Source: Algoriphagus alkaliphilus (GTDB lineage: Bacteria > Bacteroidota > Bacteroidia > Cytophagales > Cyclobacteriaceae). From it: DNA of 63,817 nucleotides. Below, piece after piece: positions 61,249-63,817 of this stretch. The number at the start of each line of letters is the position of its first letter. Within the stretch, counting starts at the first letter, position 1. The position numbers and the translations under genes were made by a program. The notes below the pieces were generated by a model that saw only the letters and a list, made by a program, of their open reading frames with translations, ran no database searches and was not told the origin of the DNA. The stretch lies in assembly GCF_900103735.1 (NCBI RefSeq), contig NZ_FMXE01000030.1:1-63817 (forward strand). The letters are read 5' to 3'.

Positions 61249-63573
61249 TTACTGCCAGACAAAAATCTCCTGGCCGGGAATACTCTCAAAAGTCAAATTG
61301 CTTGTTCTCAAAAAGTCTGAAAATTGTCTCGTAATCGCTACCCCGTGCTGACCGGATTTGATGATCTGCGTGTTCTGGAGCAGCAGCGAACCCTGGGGCA
61401 CATTGTCTACGGTGATGGCCGCAGAGAAATTGTTGGACATGGTTTTACCGGCGTTTCGAATGATAGCTTGATTGATCACATTCTGAGCGTGATTGGTGGA
61501 GTAGGTGATGCCGTACCAAGATCCGGCGGTGTCATTTACGCCTTGGATAATCACGGGATTTCCTGCCACCCCTTCGATATTCAGATAGGCTAGCCTTCCA
61601 TTGGCATCCTGCACATCGATACTGGATCCTTCCTGCATCTTGATCACCACCCCGGCCTTGATGCGCATGCCAGATTGGATACGTAGGTCTTTTCCAAGCC
61701 CCTTGACCACATACGGAATACGCTCCGCAAAGCCTTTCCAAATGATTTCTCCACCGTCTTTAGCCAAAGCATTGAACCCATCCACAGCAACTTCATTTAC
61801 TCCGTTGTTTTCGAATCGGGTCAGGTAATCCAAGTGTTCTACCATTTGTGCTGTAACTGAGATAGGATAGCTAAGGTGATTCTTGATCGTGTTGTCCGCC
61901 ATTTCTAAAATCATCGTACTTGCCGCAGCTTCCAATCCGATTCCTTTTCCTTCGTCAAGGGTGGTTTTGAAAAGCTTTAATCTGCCCCCGTTTCCAAGTT
62001 TGATAGTAGCTGCGGACTGTCCGGCTATGGCAGTACTACCTGCATGTCGGATCTCTGCGAATCCGATACTGCTCACCCTCATCTGAGAATTTTCGATAAA
62101 AATTCCTCGCCATGCCCCTTTGGATTTGTTTTTCCCCTCAATTATGACGGGATTATTTGCCTCTCCCAAAATCCGGAGAACTGATCCGGATATGACACGA
62201 ATGGCTTTATCATTCCCCATATTCAGTTTTGTGCCAACAGTTAAAACCAAGCTCGAACCGTTGTATATCACCAAGTCCTCGATGATGTCATAACCTACCG
62301 CATAGTTAGGCCAGAAATTTTCCAAACCGCTTAAGATTTTTCCTTCGGTAATCTGAATTGCTCCTCCCTCGATCACCGAATCCCAGAAAATATGCTCCAT
62401 CAGTCGGGCAGGGATGCGCATCGGAGCTGCCGTATTTTCCTTGATTTTGTTGGATTTGAATTCGGTGATCATAGATCCGATTTCAAACAGGATCCCTACG
62501 CCGGCATTTTTCTCGATTTGTGATAAGGTCAGGTAAAGTTTGGAGCCCGAACCTACCTTGAGCCCATAGCCAAGCTTTCCCGCGTCTCGGATTACGATTC
62601 CGCTGATATATTCGGCTGGGTTTTGTGATAAAATCTGAATTCCGTCCCAATAACCTTTCTGAGCCTCTTTTCCCTGAAAAACAATAGGCGAGGTATCAAC
62701 AAGCAGGGTGTAAGCTTTCATTGAGCCATTTTCGGCTATGGTCAGCCCGGTTCCTTCCTCAAATCCAATCCTTACTCCAGGCTCAATGGTCAGTTTGGCA
62801 CCACGAACAGCCACATCTTTGGTCACGAGGTAATCCAGCTTATCCGACTCTGTTACGAAGACATTGGTCAAAGTTCGGTCTTGAAGAATATCCGCATTGA
62901 TGATGATCGGACCTTGATTAGAACCGCCCTCCAAGACGGTGATTTTTACAAGATCTTGTGACTTCAATACTCCTGAAGTAAGGGAGAGTTTGAACAGGTA
63001 TTCTCCAGCTATGCTTGGATTAAAAGAAGTCTCCAGCAGGCTTGGGTTTTGGATAGTTACTGTGCTGTTTTGAGGTTTGGATACATTCTCCCAGAGGATT
63101 TGGACTGAGGCACCATTAAGTACAGAAGCTGAACCGTTGAGCGCCATGGCACCTCCGATTTCCTGAAAACGGTCTTCCCCGGCCACAGCCAGCAGGCTGG
63201 GTTCAGCATCAGCAGTTAGGGTTAAGATGACCGTATCGGTGTCTTGCCAAGTAAGGTAGGAAATAGTGAGCTTGACGGTGTATTCACCGGGAAGGCTTCC
63301 ATAAAATTTGGCCAATACTTCTTCTTGACCTTCAATAGTTACAGTGGCACCGGTAGGTCTGGAAGTAACTTCCCACTTGTAGGTGAATGGTTTTCCAGTA
63401 GAATTGGCCGAAAGACTGCCATCTAGAATCGTAGAATAGCCTACAAAACCTGCAGTTTCCTCACCGGCATGTGCTGTCAGAGGATTGATTGGGTCGTTCT
63501 CTTGTTCCTGACAGCCGGCTAATGTGATAATAGCAAAAAGCAGTAATGCAAATTGACTAAATTTAATTTTCAT
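61249..63573 (-). CDS. PKD-domain / right-handed beta-helix lipoprotein
   Basis: A 774-residue protein from ATG 63573, which gives the lipoprotein signal MKIKFSQFALLLFAIITLAGC (Cys21). Two PKD/Ig-like domains follow (about 30-120 and 125-215; phrases GSLSANSTGKPFTYKWEVTSRPTGA and GSASVLNGASVQILWENVSKPQNS). A long repeating region (about 225-774) reads as beta-helix coils (VRGAKLTIEPGVRIGFEEG, GIVIRDAGKLGYGLKVGSGSKLYL, AEIRHAGSTAIAGQS). Similar proteins bind or cleave polysaccharides at the cell surface, or act as adhesins. No catalytic residues can be named. Length and order are consistent with one intact gene. Confidence 0.82.
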   Translation of the reverse strand: MKIKFSQFALLLFAIITLAGCQEQENDPINPLTAHAGEETAGFVGYSTILDGSLSANSTGKPFTYKWEVTSRPTGATVTIEGQEEVLAKFYGSLPGEYTVKLTISYLTWQDTDTVILTLTADAEPSLLAVAGEDRFQEIGGAMALNGSASVLNGASVQILWENVSKPQNSTVTIQNPSLLETSFNPSIAGEYLFKLSLTSGVLKSQDLVKITVLEGGSNQGPIIINADILQDRTLTNVFVTESDKLDYLVTKDVAVRGAKLTIEPGVRIGFEEGTGLTIAENGSMKAYTLLVDTSPIVFQGKEAQKGYWDGIQILSQNPAEYISGIVIRDAGKLGYGLKVGSGSKLYLTLSQIEKNAGVGILFEIGSMITEFKSNKIKENTAAPMRIPARLMEHIFWDSVIEGGAIQITEGKILSGLENFWPNYAVGYDIIEDLVIYNGSSLVLTVGTKLNMGNDKAIRVISGSVLRILGEANNPVIIEGKNKSKGAWRGIFIENSQMRVSSIGFAEIRHAGSTAIAGQSAATIKLGNGGRLKLFKTTLDEGKGIGLEAAASTMILEMADNTIKNHLSYPISVTAQMVEHLDYLTRFENNGVNEVAVDGFNALAKDGGEIIWKGFAERIPYVVKGLGKDLRIQSGMRIKAGVVIKMQEGSSIDVQDANGRLAYLNIEGVAGNPVIIQGVNDTAGSWYGITYSTNHAQNVINQAIIRNAGKTMSNNFSAAITVDNVPQGSLLLQNTQIIKSGQHGVAITRQFSDFLRTSNLTFESIPGQEIFVWQ

Positions 63574-63668
63574 TGTATGAGTTGGTTTAGTGAAAAGTAT
63601 TTCCCCTGGAGGATGGAAAAAGGCAGGGGGAGGTTGCTCCACCATGAAAAAAAATCAAAGGGCAAAAA

Positions 63669-63703
63669 AAAGGCCTTCTCTGTGAAGAGAAAGCCTTTTC
63701 GTG
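63669..63703 (-). terminator. Hairpin terminator of the edge gene
   Basis: AAAGGCCTTCTCT pairs with AAGAGAAAGCCTTTT (one mismatch) around GTG. On the minus strand it is followed by TTTTTTTGCCC, after the stop of the partial gene at 63717. Confidence 0.75.
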
Positions 63704-63716
63704 TCTGAGAGATATA

Positions 63717-63817
63717 TTAATTCATCCCACCTTTTCGGGTTGGAGATCGCTGCGCAGGCCATTCGCCAGGTTCGCCTGTTCTCGGATTGATTGGAATTCG
63801 CTGCTCGCGGGAAACCA
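63717..63817 (-). CDS. C-terminal end of a minus-strand gene, 5'-partial
   Basis: The frame ending at TAA 63717-63719 reads REQRIPINPRTGEPGEW and QRSPTRKGGMN. The other two minus frames do not run open with similar composition. The Arg/Gly-rich end with GGMN is common at the tail of outer-membrane or envelope proteins of this phylum, but nothing firm can be said from 32 codons. The terminator 14 bases further supports a real 3' end here. Confidence 0.5.
   Translation of the reverse strand, partial: VSREQRIPINPRTGEPGEWPAQRSPTRKGGMN

Overview
The window looks like a chromosomal segment of a Bacteroidota bacterium, most likely a marine or freshwater Cytophagales member of the Cyclobacteriaceae (Algoriphagus-like). 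This is an inference from several signs. There are TAnnTTTG promoter elements, a type IX secretion (T9SS) sorting tail, a two-component system with a Reg_prop/Y_Y_Y sensor, and TonB-receptor-like beta-barrels. A bacillithiol-type YtxJ, a DUF4212/ActP acetate module and many short palindromic intergenic repeats fit the same picture. No rRNA, CRISPR array, prophage or intact transposon was seen. One tRNA gene (Val, GAC) is present.

Layout. 1-4.3 kb is a decayed, duplicated region: two copies of a T9SS tail followed by a truncated amidohydrolase start, a subtilisin-like peptidase with two in-frame stops, and a lipoprotein. 4.3-6.1 kb holds two exported proteins of unknown function on the minus strand. 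6.2-8.0 kb encodes an RsmI-like methyltransferase and an M19 dipeptidase. 8.3-11.9 kb is a sucrose-use pair (SLC45-like MFS transporter and GH13 amylosucrase-like enzyme). A minus-strand LacI regulator (11.9-12.9 kb) stands back to back with a four-gene sugar operon (13.3-16.9 kb: HPS/KGPDC-like decarboxylase, zinc dehydrogenase, SDR, sugar isomerase-like TIM barrel). The operon is followed by the fossil of an SMP-30 lactonase. 17.2-20.3 kb holds an S9 peptidase and a class C beta-lactamase-like hydrolase. 20.4-27.2 kb is housekeeping: NadR/PnuC for NAD salvage, UvrA, tRNA-Val, a DUF4143 ATPase with striking upstream hairpins, and RuvB. 27.3-29.2 kb has ApbE and a ZIP transporter.

29.4-36.3 kb is an acetate module: DUF4212 small subunit, ActP-like symporter, acetyl-CoA synthetase, a cNMP/CBS/DUF294 regulator and a DnaQ-like exonuclease. 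36.4-38.1 kb holds the most unusual pair, a leaderless LGFP-repeat metzincin followed by a HEAT-like protein. 38.2-45.8 kb has a DUF4403 lipoprotein, YtxJ, a large outer-membrane beta-barrel, a broken NVEALA-like/propeller locus, a fasciclin protein and PheS. 46.0-46.6 kb is a toxin-antitoxin pair whose toxin has a single nonsense codon. 46.7-51.7 kb mixes an SMP-30 lactonase, a phosphodiesterase, a c-type cytochrome lipoprotein, small membrane proteins and a DHFR-like reductase.

51.9-56.0 kb is a minus-strand set of an SDR, an S41 peptidase, an exported beta-rich protein and a decayed S41 paralog. 56.1-59.8 kb is a hybrid-like sensor kinase without receiver plus a separate LuxR-type regulator. 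60-60.9 kb has a small peptide and an orphan ECF sigma factor. 61.2-63.6 kb is a PKD/beta-helix lipoprotein, and the window ends inside a minus-strand gene.

Gene decay is a theme: at least six broken genes occur, and several intergenic spacers are filled with dispersed inverted repeats. All calls come from reading the sequence; no database search was run.
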